Assembly: GCA_045576655.1 (NCBI GenBank)
Contig: JAZNGW010000006.1
Span: 1-64,000 of the forward strand
Length of the DNA stretch: 64,000 nt
From: RGIG8745 sp045576655
GTDB taxonomy: Bacteria > Bacteroidota > Bacteroidia > Bacteroidales > Bacteroidaceae
Direction of reading: 5' to 3'
The stretch's first letter is position 1. The number at the start of each line of letters is the position of its first letter. The notes under the pieces were generated by a model that was given only the letters and a program-made list of their open reading frames with translations, was not told the DNA's origin and made no database searches. Below, in pieces: positions 1 to 9,595 of this stretch. The position numbers and the translations under genes were made by a program.

Positions 1-21
1 TAGCAAATAACAACCACAATG

Positions 22-135
22 GTCAACCCAAAACACAACTAAGCAAAAACATAGTCAACTAAATTTAAAACTAATCTTAAACCAAGTCAACCTAAGATAT
101 AAATAAGACGGAAAAGGTCAACCAAATTCGTTAAA
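22..135. repeat. Degenerate A-rich tandem repeat, about 32-bp period
   Basis: GTCAAC recurs at 22, 54, 86 and 117, so the steps are 32, 32 and 31 bp, in an A-rich background with only loose similarity between units. No coding sequence is apparent. The array runs towards the left edge of the window and may continue outside it. Function unknown. The units are too divergent for CRISPR repeats. Confidence 0.35.
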
Positions 136-140
136 CCACA

Positions 141-244
141 CTGAAAAGTATAAATAAAACTTATATTTGTACAAATAATGATTTTATTTATATAAATATT
201 AGTTTTATTCTTACAAATATTACTTTTATTTCTACTTTTCTCCG
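141..244. repeat. AT-rich 21-bp-phased palindrome array, copy 1
   Basis: This 104-bp element begins CTGAAAAGTATAAATAAAA and ends with the near-inverse TTTTATTTCTACTTTTC followed by TCCG. Between the ends lie palindromic cores such as TTTGTACAAA and ATTTATATAAAT, centred 21 bp apart. A second copy at 13508-13611 has the same orientation and differs at about 8 of 104 positions. A short version lies at 33672-33711. No protein is supported here; the reading frame that crosses it on the minus strand is low-complexity Ile/Asn/Lys. Confidence 0.8.
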
Positions 245-300
245 CAGTGGCGCAAAATACATACCGAGGTGGAGGTAAGTTTCCACTGCAGTGGCGGTGT

Positions 301-333
301 TTTCGGGCGGACACATAGGTCCGCACCCTACGG
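301..333 (-). repeat. GTAGGGTGC-type dispersed repeat, copy 1
   Basis: On the minus strand this reads GTAGGGTGCGGACC, then CTATGT, then GTCCGCCCGAAAA, so GCGGAC and GTCCGC can pair. A near copy lies at 34101-34131 on the plus strand. It sits between the AT-rich array and the 3' end of the transporter gene and may act as a small hairpin or mobile repeat. The role is not evident. Confidence 0.55.
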
Positions 334-381
334 GTAAGTCCGTGCTAATCAGCGTGATTTGCGGGAGAATACCGCCACGCC

Positions 382-1539
382 TTACTTTTTGCTAAATGAG
401 CACAGGGTTAGATATACGCCGCATACGAGCAACACGCACACTCCGGCCGTGATACCCGCCAAGTCGGTTGCCCAACCTATGAGAGGAGTAACCGCGCCAC
501 CTCCTGCTACCGCTGTAATCATGAGCCCCGAAATGAGATTTGCCTTATCGGGCATGTGCTGTATTGCCAGAGAGTAGATGATTGGGAATATACACGAACA
601 GAAGAATCCGATGCCACCGATGCACACAAGGCTAACCGAGACATTGTCGACAAAGGCAAGGCACAGCACAGCCGCTACGGCAAGCAGTATGTTAACCCTG
701 AAATAGGCCATTTCCGACACCTTGGTCATAAAAAACACTCCAAGAAAAGCTCCCACGGTGCGGCAGATGAAATAGACCTGAGGAGCAATACCTGCATCGG
801 CCACGCTCCACGAGTAGCGCAAAGTCATCACCTTGGAACTGATGAAGTTGGTCGCCACGTCGATGCCCACAACAAAGAATATTCCGAAGAAGAGGAACAG
901 GATGGTCTTGTCGGACAGCAAGCCCACAACCTTGCCAAAGGTGACGTCGCTTTCCACACGCTCCTCGCGAGGTATAGGGGTGAAGTACAGCCAAAGTCCC
1001 GAAACGAGAGTGATGGCACCCAGTACAGGGAACGCCAGATACCAGTTGTCCGAATCGCCCCCGCCAAGCACGTTGACGGCAAAGAGCATAATGAACGGTC
1101 CGCAGAACGACGACACCGCCTTGACCACCTGGCCTGCAGTAAGACTGCTGGTGAGGAGCTTCTGGTCGGTCACCACGTTGTTGAGCAACGGATTAAGCGA
1201 AACCTGCAGTATGGCATTGCCTATACCCAGCAGGGCATAACCCACGAGACACGCCCAACCGCTTTGGAGCAGAGGAATGACCATTCCTACAAGGGTGACT
1301 ACCACACTGAGCATCACCGTGTTCTTGCGTCCCCACTTGTTCATCTGTATCCCCACAGGGATGCTGAACACAAGAAACCACACAAACACCATCGACGGGA
1401 TGAAGCCCGCCATAGTGTTGCTCCAGCCGAAGGCGTCACGAGCATAGTCGGACGAGATGCCTACGATGTCGCAAAATCCCATCACATAAAACCCGAACAG
1501 CACGGGCAGAACGCGAAGTATCACTTTACTGTTTTTCAT
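382..1539 (-). CDS. MFS sugar transporter
   Basis: This 385-residue, very hydrophobic protein has about twelve predicted membrane segments and no signal peptide. The length and the Gly/Asn-rich helix pattern (for example GIGNAILQVSLNPLL near residues 105-120) resemble the FucP/GlcP-type branch of the major facilitator superfamily. It is the last gene of a minus-strand run of polysaccharide-degrading enzymes, 52 bp after the GH43 gene, so the likely role is proton-coupled uptake of a released mono- or oligosaccharide across the inner membrane. The exact sugar cannot be read from the sequence. Confidence 0.8.
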   Translation of the reverse strand: MKNSKVILRVLPVLFGFYVMGFCDIVGISSDYARDAFGWSNTMAGFIPSMVFVWFLVFSIPVGIQMNKWGRKNTVMLSVVVTLVGMVIPLLQSGWACLVGYALLGIGNAILQVSLNPLLNNVVTDQKLLTSSLTAGQVVKAVSSFCGPFIMLFAVNVLGGGDSDNWYLAFPVLGAITLVSGLWLYFTPIPREERVESDVTFGKVVGLLSDKTILFLFFGIFFVVGIDVATNFISSKVMTLRYSWSVADAGIAPQVYFICRTVGAFLGVFFMTKVSEMAYFRVNILLAVAAVLCLAFVDNVSVSLVCIGGIGFFCSCIFPIIYSLAIQHMPDKANLISGLMITAVAGGGAVTPLIGWATDLAGITAGVCVLLVCGVYLTLCSFSKK

Positions 1540-1591
1540 ATCATTATTATCTTTAGGTTTTCAGGTCTGTTGTTTTCTCTGTAGCCACGTG

Positions 1592-3073
1592 TTATCGCTC
1601 CACATCCACCCATCCGCGGCTGGTCTTGTCGGGTGCGATGCTGAACGCGCCGTACTTGGCGCCGATCCATTTGCCTTCGCGGGCCTGGAACGGCTGCCCT
1701 GCCTGCTTGTATCGCTTGCCGTCGGCGCTGTAACTCATGGTGCAGAGTGCGCCCTTGTCGCAACGGATGACGACATGGAGCGTGGTTTCGTAGTTCTGCT
1801 TTGCACCTGCTCCGTACTTGCGGGTGTTGAGTTCGCCGATGGTCTCCGACGTTTCCGCCTCACCCTTGTCGGCATCCTTGCAAATGATGCGCTTCAGCAG
1901 GAAGTGGCCGCCACGAAGTTCGGCTGACAATCCGCAGTAGTCGCGTCCCATGATGACGAATCCCGACTGCTCGCCCTCGGCCTTTGCCGATATGACAAGG
2001 CGGAGAGTGTCGGCAAAAGTCTCTCCCTCAAACTTCTTCAGCCACAGGTTTGGCACTTCCCACAGGCTGCGGTAATCAGCCCCGACATGATGACCGTAGA
2101 TGCGTTGGCATCCGTCGGCAAGAGGGAATCCGAATGTGTCCTGATAGTTGGCGTGCCACTGGTAGCCTGAGTGCGGCTGCACGGAAGGGCGCTCGGCTTT
2201 CTTGTCGCGCGTCTTCATCATCGGCCAGCCGCCTTTCCATTCCACGTCGAGCAGGTGAAGGATGCGTCCGTATGCTCCCGTCTCGCGGAAACAGATGAAC
2301 TTGTCGCCCACCATGCCTCCCTGATGCACGCCGGCAGAGTTGTAGACCACCTTGCTTTCGTACGGTCCGAAGACGCTCTTGCTCCGCAAGGCAAGTTGCC
2401 ATCCTTGTGCCACTCCGCCAGCCGGTGCAAGAATATAGTAATAGCCATCGTGCTTGTAGAGTTTTGGCCCTTCGACAGTGTGGTTGCCCTCCACCTGGCC
2501 GTCATAGACAAGCACGGGGTTGCCGATGGCAGTGGTTCCGTCGGCAGACAATTCGCGTACGGTAAGCACGCTGTTGAATCCGCAACGGCTGTTGGCCCAA
2601 CCGTTCACGAGATACACCCTGCCGTCTTCATCCCAGAGCGGACAAGGGTCGATGAGTCCCTTGCCCGGCACGACGAGCACAGGTGCGTCCCATCTGCCAC
2701 GCGGGTTGGTGGTCTTCACCATGTAGATGCCGTAGTCGGGATCGCCCCAATAGATGTAGTATGTGCCTTTGTGGAAACGTATGGACGGTGCCCACACTCC
2801 ACATCCGTGCTGCACTGTGGCATAGCGTTCTTCAGGCTGAAGTTTCTCCACGGCGTAGTTCACGTGGGTCCAGTTGACCATGTCGCGGCTGTGCAGGATA
2901 GGCAGTCCTGGTGTGCACTGGAAACTGCTCGATATCATCCAGTAGTCGCCGTTGTCGTCCACGCATACGTCCGGGTCGGAATAGTCAGCAAACACTAACG
3001 GTTCTGACTTCGGTTGCGCCAGTGCAGCTATAGCACCAAGCGTCAGAGTGAGGGTGATGAGTATCTTCTTCAT
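1592..3073 (-). CDS. Secreted glycoside hydrolase family 43 protein
   Basis: The 493-residue protein has a signal peptide (residues 1-19, ending AALAQ). A five-bladed GH43 propeller follows: ADYSDPDV near residue 29 carries the catalytic base Asp, LIDPCPLWDEDG near 140 the pKa-modulating Asp (D142), and HTVEGPKLYKHDG near 198 the acid Glu (E201). The C-terminal 180 residues form a beta-sandwich of the kind often appended to GH43 enzymes. Members are beta-xylosidases, arabinofuranosidases or galactosidases; the subfamily and linkage cannot be fixed here. The start overlaps the stop of the upstream gene by 4 bp (ATGA), indicating translational coupling within the operon. Confidence 0.9.
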   Translation of the reverse strand: MKKILITLTLTLGAIAALAQPKSEPLVFADYSDPDVCVDDNGDYWMISSSFQCTPGLPILHSRDMVNWTHVNYAVEKLQPEERYATVQHGCGVWAPSIRFHKGTYYIYWGDPDYGIYMVKTTNPRGRWDAPVLVVPGKGLIDPCPLWDEDGRVYLVNGWANSRCGFNSVLTVRELSADGTTAIGNPVLVYDGQVEGNHTVEGPKLYKHDGYYYILAPAGGVAQGWQLALRSKSVFGPYESKVVYNSAGVHQGGMVGDKFICFRETGAYGRILHLLDVEWKGGWPMMKTRDKKAERPSVQPHSGYQWHANYQDTFGFPLADGCQRIYGHHVGADYRSLWEVPNLWLKKFEGETFADTLRLVISAKAEGEQSGFVIMGRDYCGLSAELRGGHFLLKRIICKDADKGEAETSETIGELNTRKYGAGAKQNYETTLHVVIRCDKGALCTMSYSADGKRYKQAGQPFQAREGKWIGAKYGAFSIAPDKTSRGWVDVER

Positions 3074-5613
3074 TTCGTGAAAGTTATTCCTTCTACATGG
3101 TCATTGACATAGAATCCGCACATGTCGCTGGTCTTGTACCATCTTGGCTTGCCTAGCATGTCGTCGCTGATAAGAGTGCCGTTGATGCGAAGTCCTTCGA
3201 AGCGCACATTCTTCACACGTCGCTGCTCGTTGTAGCCGCCGATGATGGAGTAGCCTGGAGTCTGGCCCTTGTAACGCACGTTGCGGAACAGAATGTTTTC
3301 GACGCCCCGTCCAGGAGCAGTGCAGTATTTGGAGTTGTAGCACACCTTGACATGGAGCAGACTGCCCTGATGGATGTCCTCGATGCGTATGTTGTCGAAA
3401 GTTATGTCCTTGACAAGATTGTTGTCGCCGCAGTTGATGGCAAGACATCCTTGGTAGTCAATCTGCGGTTCGCTGTGGCAGAGGATGTCGATGTTGTCGT
3501 ATGTGACTCCCACAATGGTGTCCATAATCTGCGAGTTACCGTGTATGCCTATCATTACAGGGTGCGCCACGTCGGCCCAGAGGGTGGAGTTCTGCATGCG
3601 GATGTTTGTGGCGCTGCCATTGTAGCCCTTGCGTGTGGCGTAGACTGTGGTGCAGTCGTCGGAAGTGCGGGCAAACACGCGGTCGTACAGCACGTTGTGG
3701 CTTGCGAAGACGTTGAATCCGTCGCCCCAACTTGGATGGGAGATGACCTTTGCATTGCGTATGGTCACATTGTTGCTCTCGCCCACAGGACAGGTACACA
3801 TCGTGAGTCCTTCGATGCTGACGTTTTCGGAACGGCTCACCTTGCACCCCTCATATCCACGGCTTGGGCGTGCGACGCCTCGTCCCATGATGTGCACATC
3901 CTCGACATCCTTGATGTGGAAAGTGCCCTGAATGTATGCTCCGCCGTCCACATACACCGTTGTGTGCGACTCAGGAAAGATTGTATCGTTCGGGATGTTG
4001 TGGAATCCAGGTGCGTAGTAGACGAACTTGCGTCCGGCTTTCTTAGCCTCCTTCTTCGCTTCTGCCACTGATTTGGATGGTTTGGAAGTGAAGAGCATGA
4101 GGTTGTCGGTGATGTTTCCGTCAAACTCTACTGATACATGTTCGGGCTGGAAAAGCATGAAGCGCACCGTAGAGTCGTTAACAGCGTTGGCTATGACTCC
4201 GCGGAAGTCGGGACGTACCTTGACAGTCTTGTATTTCTTGTTCTTGCAAACGACCTCAACATCTACCGTACCTGTGAAGTCGAACATTCCGTACGACACT
4301 TCGCAGATGCGGTGCTTGCTGTCGCCTACGGGCGCATTGACCTTTGCCATGTAGGTGTCGACAGTTTGCCACTCGCCGCCACGGGCACGCACTCGCACTT
4401 CGTAGTCGTTCTTGAGCGGAGCACCTTCCGGCGCTGGCCAAGTGAACACCTGATGCAGTGTAGGGCGTTCCTTTGCTCCTGGGATTCGCGACTTGCGGTC
4501 AACCTCTGTTCCCTTATAGAACAGCAACGAGCCGTATCCTACGTGGTCGGCACCGTTCTTGCGCATTTCAGGGCGCACACCGCCCTTGCCGAGCGCCATG
4601 CTGACGTATGGCATCTGGAGTCCCTTGCGTCCGACGTAGTGGTTGTATGCTATTTCGTAGATGGACCACAGTTTGCCACGCCCCATCTGTCCTGGCTCAG
4701 TCCATTCGTTGTAGAGTCCGGTGCAGTCGGTCCATGTGGTGAACGGCACGTCCCATCCGAGATTGTACTTCGCCATGTATTCATAGCCCTTCAGCAGGCG
4801 GTTGTCAAGTGCCCCATAGAGATCGTCGCCCTGGTTCCATGCCATCTCGCACGTCTCCGCCAAAGTCCCTACGCCGAGCTGCGCATGTCCCTGGTCGCGC
4901 CCAGTCTCCTGACACTGTCCTGTGGCGGAGATATAGCGAGGAAGCGCACCGTTGTCGTAAGCGTTGAGATAATAATCCTTGGCGGCATCGTACATGTCCT
5001 TATCGTCACTATATATGGCTATTGCCATACGCATCTTGTTGACTACGGCACCCCAGTTGCCGTTGGCATACGGAGAATCGGCCTCAAACTTGTCCAGTAC
5101 AGGCACAAATGCCCTCCGCAACATCGTCTTCGCAGCATTGTTGCCGTCGTCACCGAGTTTGCCGCGCATGAGTTCGCAAGCGTTGACGAGCAGGAATCCC
5201 TGAAGAGCGCACAGCGGAGCGTCGTGTCCATCTACGGATTCTAACACGTCAGAGTAAGCGCGGATTATCTCCAACGACTTCTTTGCAGGAGCCTCGTTGC
5301 CTGTGATGTGCCACATCAGGGCATTGTAGTATGCCGCAGCAAAGTCGCTCTCGCTACCGCCCTTAGTATTTCTGTGCTTTCCGTCACGGGCTATGACCTT
5401 GTATGGCCCTGCCATCTTGTAGTCGGCCTTGGCACGGTTGTCTGCCGTCATCGCCTCGAATGCGGCTATGGCTGGCTGCGTGCGCTCCGCCACGTAAACC
5501 TTCATCCGCTCTATGCTCTGCTCCGTGTGGAGCAGTCCGGGATGGACAAACCCCTGCGCGCAAAGAGTCAAGGACACGACCGATAAGAAGATCGCAAATG
5601 TTAGTTTCTTCAT
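3070..5613 (-). CDS. Two-domain polysaccharidase: alginate-lyase-like plus GH28-like beta-helix
   Basis: This is an 847-residue secreted protein (signal peptide to about residue 19). Residues about 20-380 are an all-alpha alginate_lyase-type toroid that shares the signature ETGRDQGH...WNQGDDLYG (near 235) with the next upstream gene product. A short beta domain (about 400-510) follows, and then a right-handed parallel beta-helix. The beta-helix has GDGFNVF near 630 and TSDDCTTVY near 650, which match the Asp positions of clan GH-N enzymes (GH28 polygalacturonases, GH49). The fusion suggests coupled lyase and hydrolase action on a uronic-acid polymer. Neither domain can be assigned a substrate by eye. 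It lies 9 bp after the upstream gene in the same operon. Confidence 0.75.
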   Translation of the reverse strand: MKKLTFAIFLSVVSLTLCAQGFVHPGLLHTEQSIERMKVYVAERTQPAIAAFEAMTADNRAKADYKMAGPYKVIARDGKHRNTKGGSESDFAAAYYNALMWHITGNEAPAKKSLEIIRAYSDVLESVDGHDAPLCALQGFLLVNACELMRGKLGDDGNNAAKTMLRRAFVPVLDKFEADSPYANGNWGAVVNKMRMAIAIYSDDKDMYDAAKDYYLNAYDNGALPRYISATGQCQETGRDQGHAQLGVGTLAETCEMAWNQGDDLYGALDNRLLKGYEYMAKYNLGWDVPFTTWTDCTGLYNEWTEPGQMGRGKLWSIYEIAYNHYVGRKGLQMPYVSMALGKGGVRPEMRKNGADHVGYGSLLFYKGTEVDRKSRIPGAKERPTLHQVFTWPAPEGAPLKNDYEVRVRARGGEWQTVDTYMAKVNAPVGDSKHRICEVSYGMFDFTGTVDVEVVCKNKKYKTVKVRPDFRGVIANAVNDSTVRFMLFQPEHVSVEFDGNITDNLMLFTSKPSKSVAEAKKEAKKAGRKFVYYAPGFHNIPNDTIFPESHTTVYVDGGAYIQGTFHIKDVEDVHIMGRGVARPSRGYEGCKVSRSENVSIEGLTMCTCPVGESNNVTIRNAKVISHPSWGDGFNVFASHNVLYDRVFARTSDDCTTVYATRKGYNGSATNIRMQNSTLWADVAHPVMIGIHGNSQIMDTIVGVTYDNIDILCHSEPQIDYQGCLAINCGDNNLVKDITFDNIRIEDIHQGSLLHVKVCYNSKYCTAPGRGVENILFRNVRYKGQTPGYSIIGGYNEQRRVKNVRFEGLRINGTLISDDMLGKPRWYKTSDMCGFYVNDHVEGITFTK

Positions 5614-5622
5614 TGAGATGCT

Positions 5623-8600
5623 TTATTTTACAAGGATTTTGTCTGTGTTAACTTTTCCGTTACCAAAGTAAAGGCGACGAACCACAACTCCTTCCGTTGG
5701 TACGGCGATACGACGGCCATCAAGGCTGTAATACTCAATGCGCACAATGCGCTGGCCCTCGCCTCGAACTCCGTCAATTCCTGACGGCACAAAGTCCTCC
5801 AACGGAATAAGCTCGAAATCGTAACCGCCAAAGTCCTTGGTTCCGCTATAGGCAAGAACACCGTCGGCTGTAACGTTCCAATACTCAGATGTCGACTTAT
5901 TCACCACAGCAAAATACATAGTCCCTGCTGCTCCCTGGAAACGGAACGGATAGTATGTGCTCGTCTTGAAGACGCCGTCGCCATTGAGGTAAGCGCTGTC
6001 AACCATAGACACAATGTTGCTTCGCTTCAATGAGTTGGAAGCAATGTACCACACTTGCGAATTATCATATGAACCGTCGCTTGCTGTCTTACATGCTTTC
6101 AGATTGGCTGTTCCGTCTCCCATGTTAGTCAAATAAGTGTCAGTGCTGCGGTGACGGATGAGGTAATTACCTGCTTCAATTTTGCGGTCGGCAGTCTCCT
6201 GCACATAAACCATAAAGGTAGCAACGGAAGTATTCTCTCCGTCGCTGATTTCTACTGTGTATTCGCCCGATTCCTGTATATCTGCAATAACAATCTTACT
6301 TGTCGTTTCGCCTGTTGACCACAGGTATGTGCCGCCCACAGAGGTTTCGGAAGGAACAACCACTAATTCCACGGTCTGTCCTTTAGACACTATCATCTCC
6401 GAGCAGTTCTCATGCACTTCGCCGTCAACAATGATGTTCTGACCGAAGTCGTTGACCTTAATATGGAAGTTGCGATGAACTACATAACCTCCCTGGTTCA
6501 TATATGAAAGAGTGACAACACGGTCGAACGTGACATTAGAAATTGTAATGGAAGAAGTCTCCTTACCGTTGCTCCAACGGAAATAGTCCCATCCAGCACT
6601 TGACCAAGCACTTAGCGTTACAGGTTTGCCGTAGACAGCTGCAATAACAGTGTCTTCCGTTACGACACCTCCTACAGTTGCATTACTGTATAGCTCATTA
6701 GGTGTGCAGTCGCCGCTTACCGATATGCTGTAGACCTGGCGGCTCTTCACTCCACGCTCGTCAGTGTAGGTCACACGATAAAGACGGCTGCTGTTTACAG
6801 TCACCTCGATGTCCTTCGTAGTCTCGCCAGTGTCCCAAAGCCATGTACCGTTGCCGCTTTCGCCTTCAGGCAACTGAGGCATGAGCTTCACAAGGCTACC
6901 AGCCGGTATGTCAGTAACAGGAGTGAGTTTGTACGTGTTCGTCAATCCTCCCAGTTCGGCCTGATTATATGTCTTACCGTTATATTCGATGCGAGGAATA
7001 AGCACTATCGGAGCCATGTCGGCTGAAACAGGATTTGGATTGTAGCACATGAGAGTGGAGAATCCGAGATGGTCGTACCCGCCACTTGTCTCTCCGTAGT
7101 TGTGTCCGCCACCATCAGCTCCTGCTGTGCCTCTTGCCACTCCTGCTGCCACTTTCGAGTACTTCATTTCTACTCCCTTCACGCCTTCATAATGCCCCAC
7201 GATACGGTCCCAGAAAGGGCGTGGTGCTCCTATTCCGCCTGCATTGTTTGCAGTCATATTCCAAGTGTTGTGCCATGCTGTGCGACAGTCGGCATAGCGA
7301 TATTCAGTCCAAGGAAGATCTTCCACTCCTGAGTGGTTATATGCCGCCACATATTCCGCACCGGCAGCAAAACGGTTGTCCATATATGAGTAGAGGTCGT
7401 CACCTTGGCTCCATGCCACTTGACAAATATCGACAGCCAGTCCGAGTGCCATAAGAGTGTGTCCCTGGTCGCGTCCGCTCTCTTGCATCTGACCGAGTTT
7501 GCCGTAAGGTCCGCGCTCGTCGTCATGCACTACAGGCACAAGATTGCCGATGAACTCGTTGAGTCCCTTGTTATAGATGATGCTTCCTGGTGTGCTGGTG
7601 AATGTTCCCACCTGGTCGTATTTATAGTATGAGAGTCCCTGGTTATAGATATGCACATCGTCACAAAGGATACCAATGCTCATCACGGCGAGGGTGTTGC
7701 AGAGTCCCCAGTTTGACCAGTAATGCCCAGGGCGGCATCCGTCATCACCATGACCTGCACCAGGTTTGTTGGCTGCATTTTCCCATGTGCCGTTTCTTCC
7801 GCGAAGGAATCCGATGCACTTAGGATACCACACTTCAATCATCCACTGCTTGAAACGCGCAAAATCCTCTGCCTTCCAGCCTTCGTAGTCGCGCACAAGT
7901 TCGGCAGCCTGAGCAAACTGATAGCCGTAGAGGCCTGAAGCAAGTGCATAGTTAGAGTCGCCGCTAACATTCTTGCACACGTCGGCCCATGCCATAAGGA
8001 TGCGTACCGCAGCCTTAGCGTTGGCCTCTGTACCTTCAATCTTCCAGCGAAGGGCGTTCTGATAAGCCATGGCTGCTCCTCGACAAGCATTCATGTAGTT
8101 CTGTCCGTCGCCACCGCGCACGATTGTTTCAGTTGGGTATGTGGCAATGCCCGAACCGGAATATTCATTGGCCTTAAGCAAGTTCCATGCCTTTGTCACT
8201 GTAGGATCGCCCTCGGCAAGGAGTTTCTTCACACGGTCGAAATCCTCTTGCGTATGTAATCCTCCAGGGTGAACGAAACCACGGTCACCACCTGCAAAGT
8301 CACTTTCTGCCCAAAGAGTCTTGCCCTTCACAGTCTTAAGATTGGCAAGGGCCGAAGTCATGGCAGCAAGGCACTCGTCGAGCAGAACTTGCGAAGCATT
8401 GCCTGAAGTCAGATAGGAGCCTGCAATGTTGATTTGGTCTTGCAACTCATCAATCGCCCCCTGAGGGTATTCTGTTGCTGTGATCTGTGCAAGGTATGCC
8501 TCGCATTCCTCCTTCTTTGCCTTGAGTTTGGAAGGGTCGCCCGCTGTGCCGTATCTGTATTCGTAGTTATACGACTCCGCACCGCCTGCAAGCGAGTCAA

Positions 8601-9324
8601 GCACTTCGGCGCTAACAGCAATGTTATACACACGGAAGTCGGCCACCATCGTGTTTTTCAGATAATTGTCACCGCTGAAAGGAGGACGTCCTATCCAGTT
8701 GTATGCAGGCGCCGTAGTGAATATACTGCTAAGCACAGGCATTCCGGTCTGTGTTCCAATAAGAGTTCCGTCAACATACAATTTGCCAGTCGTACCGCTC
8801 TGCACATAAGTGACATTCTGCCATGTCCCCTTTGTTGCTTCCGCTCCTTTCTCAATGCCGACCTCACTGCCCCATCCCTTTGGAGATGTAGCAAAGCGCT
8901 GCGCATTGAGACGGTAGGCAGAAAAGACTCCCGAAGTCTGAGTGTTGGCAGCCACAGAAGAGAAGCACCAAAGGAAATAGCCGTTGCCCGATAGCGATGC
9001 ATCAGAGTCAACAAGATAGTAGGCCGACACGGTAAAGTCGGACAAGTTCTTGACAACAGCACCAGCTGCAGATGTCATGTCGAGATAACCTGAACCAGCA
9101 CCAAGATTCAGCACACTGTATTTTCCCATTTTCTCCACCTTGGCCGGACTTACCAACTTTGCCGACACACCCGAAGCTGACGCATCGCTCACCGACGTGC
9201 CACTTACATTGTCGAACGTGTAGTGAAGCACAAGATTCTCGTCCTGTGCCACAGCGTTTGAACCCAACAGGAGCATTGCCATGCATGCCACTGATAATCG
9301 CTTGATTGTTGTAATTGCTTTCAT
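5623..9324 (-). CDS. Large secreted LamG / alginate-lyase-like protein with sorting tail
   Basis: This 1233-residue protein has a signal peptide (residues 1-26). A LamG/concanavalin-like domain spans about 28-245, followed by a helical linker (about 265-335) and an alginate_lyase-type alpha domain (about 350-790, with ESGRDQGHTLMALGLA near 615). Two or three Ig-like repeats each contain a WSTGETT- or WSNGKETS-like strand (about 810-1090). A ricin/fascin-like segment follows, and the C-terminus EYYSLDGRRIAVPTEG is typical of type 9 secretion cargo. It is probably a cell-surface binder/lyase for an acidic glycan. The upstream gap to the GH88 gene is 271 bp and carries phased palindromes. Confidence 0.75.
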   Translation of the reverse strand: MKAITTIKRLSVACMAMLLLGSNAVAQDENLVLHYTFDNVSGTSVSDASASGVSAKLVSPAKVEKMGKYSVLNLGAGSGYLDMTSAAGAVVKNLSDFTVSAYYLVDSDASLSGNGYFLWCFSSVAANTQTSGVFSAYRLNAQRFATSPKGWGSEVGIEKGAEATKGTWQNVTYVQSGTTGKLYVDGTLIGTQTGMPVLSSIFTTAPAYNWIGRPPFSGDNYLKNTMVADFRVYNIAVSAEVLDSLAGGAESYNYEYRYGTAGDPSKLKAKKEECEAYLAQITATEYPQGAIDELQDQINIAGSYLTSGNASQVLLDECLAAMTSALANLKTVKGKTLWAESDFAGGDRGFVHPGGLHTQEDFDRVKKLLAEGDPTVTKAWNLLKANEYSGSGIATYPTETIVRGGDGQNYMNACRGAAMAYQNALRWKIEGTEANAKAAVRILMAWADVCKNVSGDSNYALASGLYGYQFAQAAELVRDYEGWKAEDFARFKQWMIEVWYPKCIGFLRGRNGTWENAANKPGAGHGDDGCRPGHYWSNWGLCNTLAVMSIGILCDDVHIYNQGLSYYKYDQVGTFTSTPGSIIYNKGLNEFIGNLVPVVHDDERGPYGKLGQMQESGRDQGHTLMALGLAVDICQVAWSQGDDLYSYMDNRFAAGAEYVAAYNHSGVEDLPWTEYRYADCRTAWHNTWNMTANNAGGIGAPRPFWDRIVGHYEGVKGVEMKYSKVAAGVARGTAGADGGGHNYGETSGGYDHLGFSTLMCYNPNPVSADMAPIVLIPRIEYNGKTYNQAELGGLTNTYKLTPVTDIPAGSLVKLMPQLPEGESGNGTWLWDTGETTKDIEVTVNSSRLYRVTYTDERGVKSRQVYSISVSGDCTPNELYSNATVGGVVTEDTVIAAVYGKPVTLSAWSSAGWDYFRWSNGKETSSITISNVTFDRVVTLSYMNQGGYVVHRNFHIKVNDFGQNIIVDGEVHENCSEMIVSKGQTVELVVVPSETSVGGTYLWSTGETTSKIVIADIQESGEYTVEISDGENTSVATFMVYVQETADRKIEAGNYLIRHRSTDTYLTNMGDGTANLKACKTASDGSYDNSQVWYIASNSLKRSNIVSMVDSAYLNGDGVFKTSTYYPFRFQGAAGTMYFAVVNKSTSEYWNVTADGVLAYSGTKDFGGYDFELIPLEDFVPSGIDGVRGEGQRIVRIEYYSLDGRRIAVPTEGVVVRRLYFGNGKVNTDKILVK

Positions 9325-9497
9325 ATTAATATGTATTTAATTCTATTTCCCCTTGCTATGCCTTCACCGCATGAGCCTGAGCAAAAAGCGCCAATGGACA
9401 AGCGCACAGTACTGCCAGCACCAAAACGGCATTCACAACCAGTATTTTCCTTATAACATGTACCATTATTTCAAGAAACCTAAAAGTTCAAATTAAT

Positions 9498-9557
9498 CAA
9501 CGAGCCCTCGTTGTGAAAAAAATGAGCCCTCATTGATTTGCAAACGAGCCCTCGTTG
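9498..9557. repeat. Three palindromes phased at exactly 22 bp
   Basis: CAACGAG-CC-CTCGTTG, AATGAG-CC-CTCATT and AACGAG-CC-CTCGTT have centres at 9505.5, 9527.5 and 9549.5. The middle unit changes both arms together (C to T on the left, G to A on the right), so its symmetry is kept. The array lies in the gap between the GH88 stop and the start of the LamG protein, about 170-230 bp ahead of the latter. It could be a multi-site operator on one face of the helix or a set of mRNA hairpins. The rest of the 9325-9595 gap shows no gene. Confidence 0.85.
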
Positions 9558-9595
9558 AAAAACAAACGCTACAGCATATATCCCTAATCGCCGTG

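Noticed and set aside
22..135. Possible CRISPR array (32-bp step)
   Set aside because: Only six bases are conserved between units and there is no repeat/spacer structure or cas gene.
87..326. 79-residue frame on the minus strand
   Set aside because: It runs through the AT-rich array and gives Ile/Asn/Lys-rich low-complexity protein; the same happens at copy 2 (13472-13777).
556..1584. 342-residue open frame on the plus strand
   Set aside because: It is antisense to the MFS transporter gene, and its translation is a charged, His-rich sequence typical of a shadow frame.
4138..5244. 368-residue open frame on the plus strand
   Set aside because: It is antisense to the two-domain polysaccharidase; no signal peptide, domain or promoter supports it.
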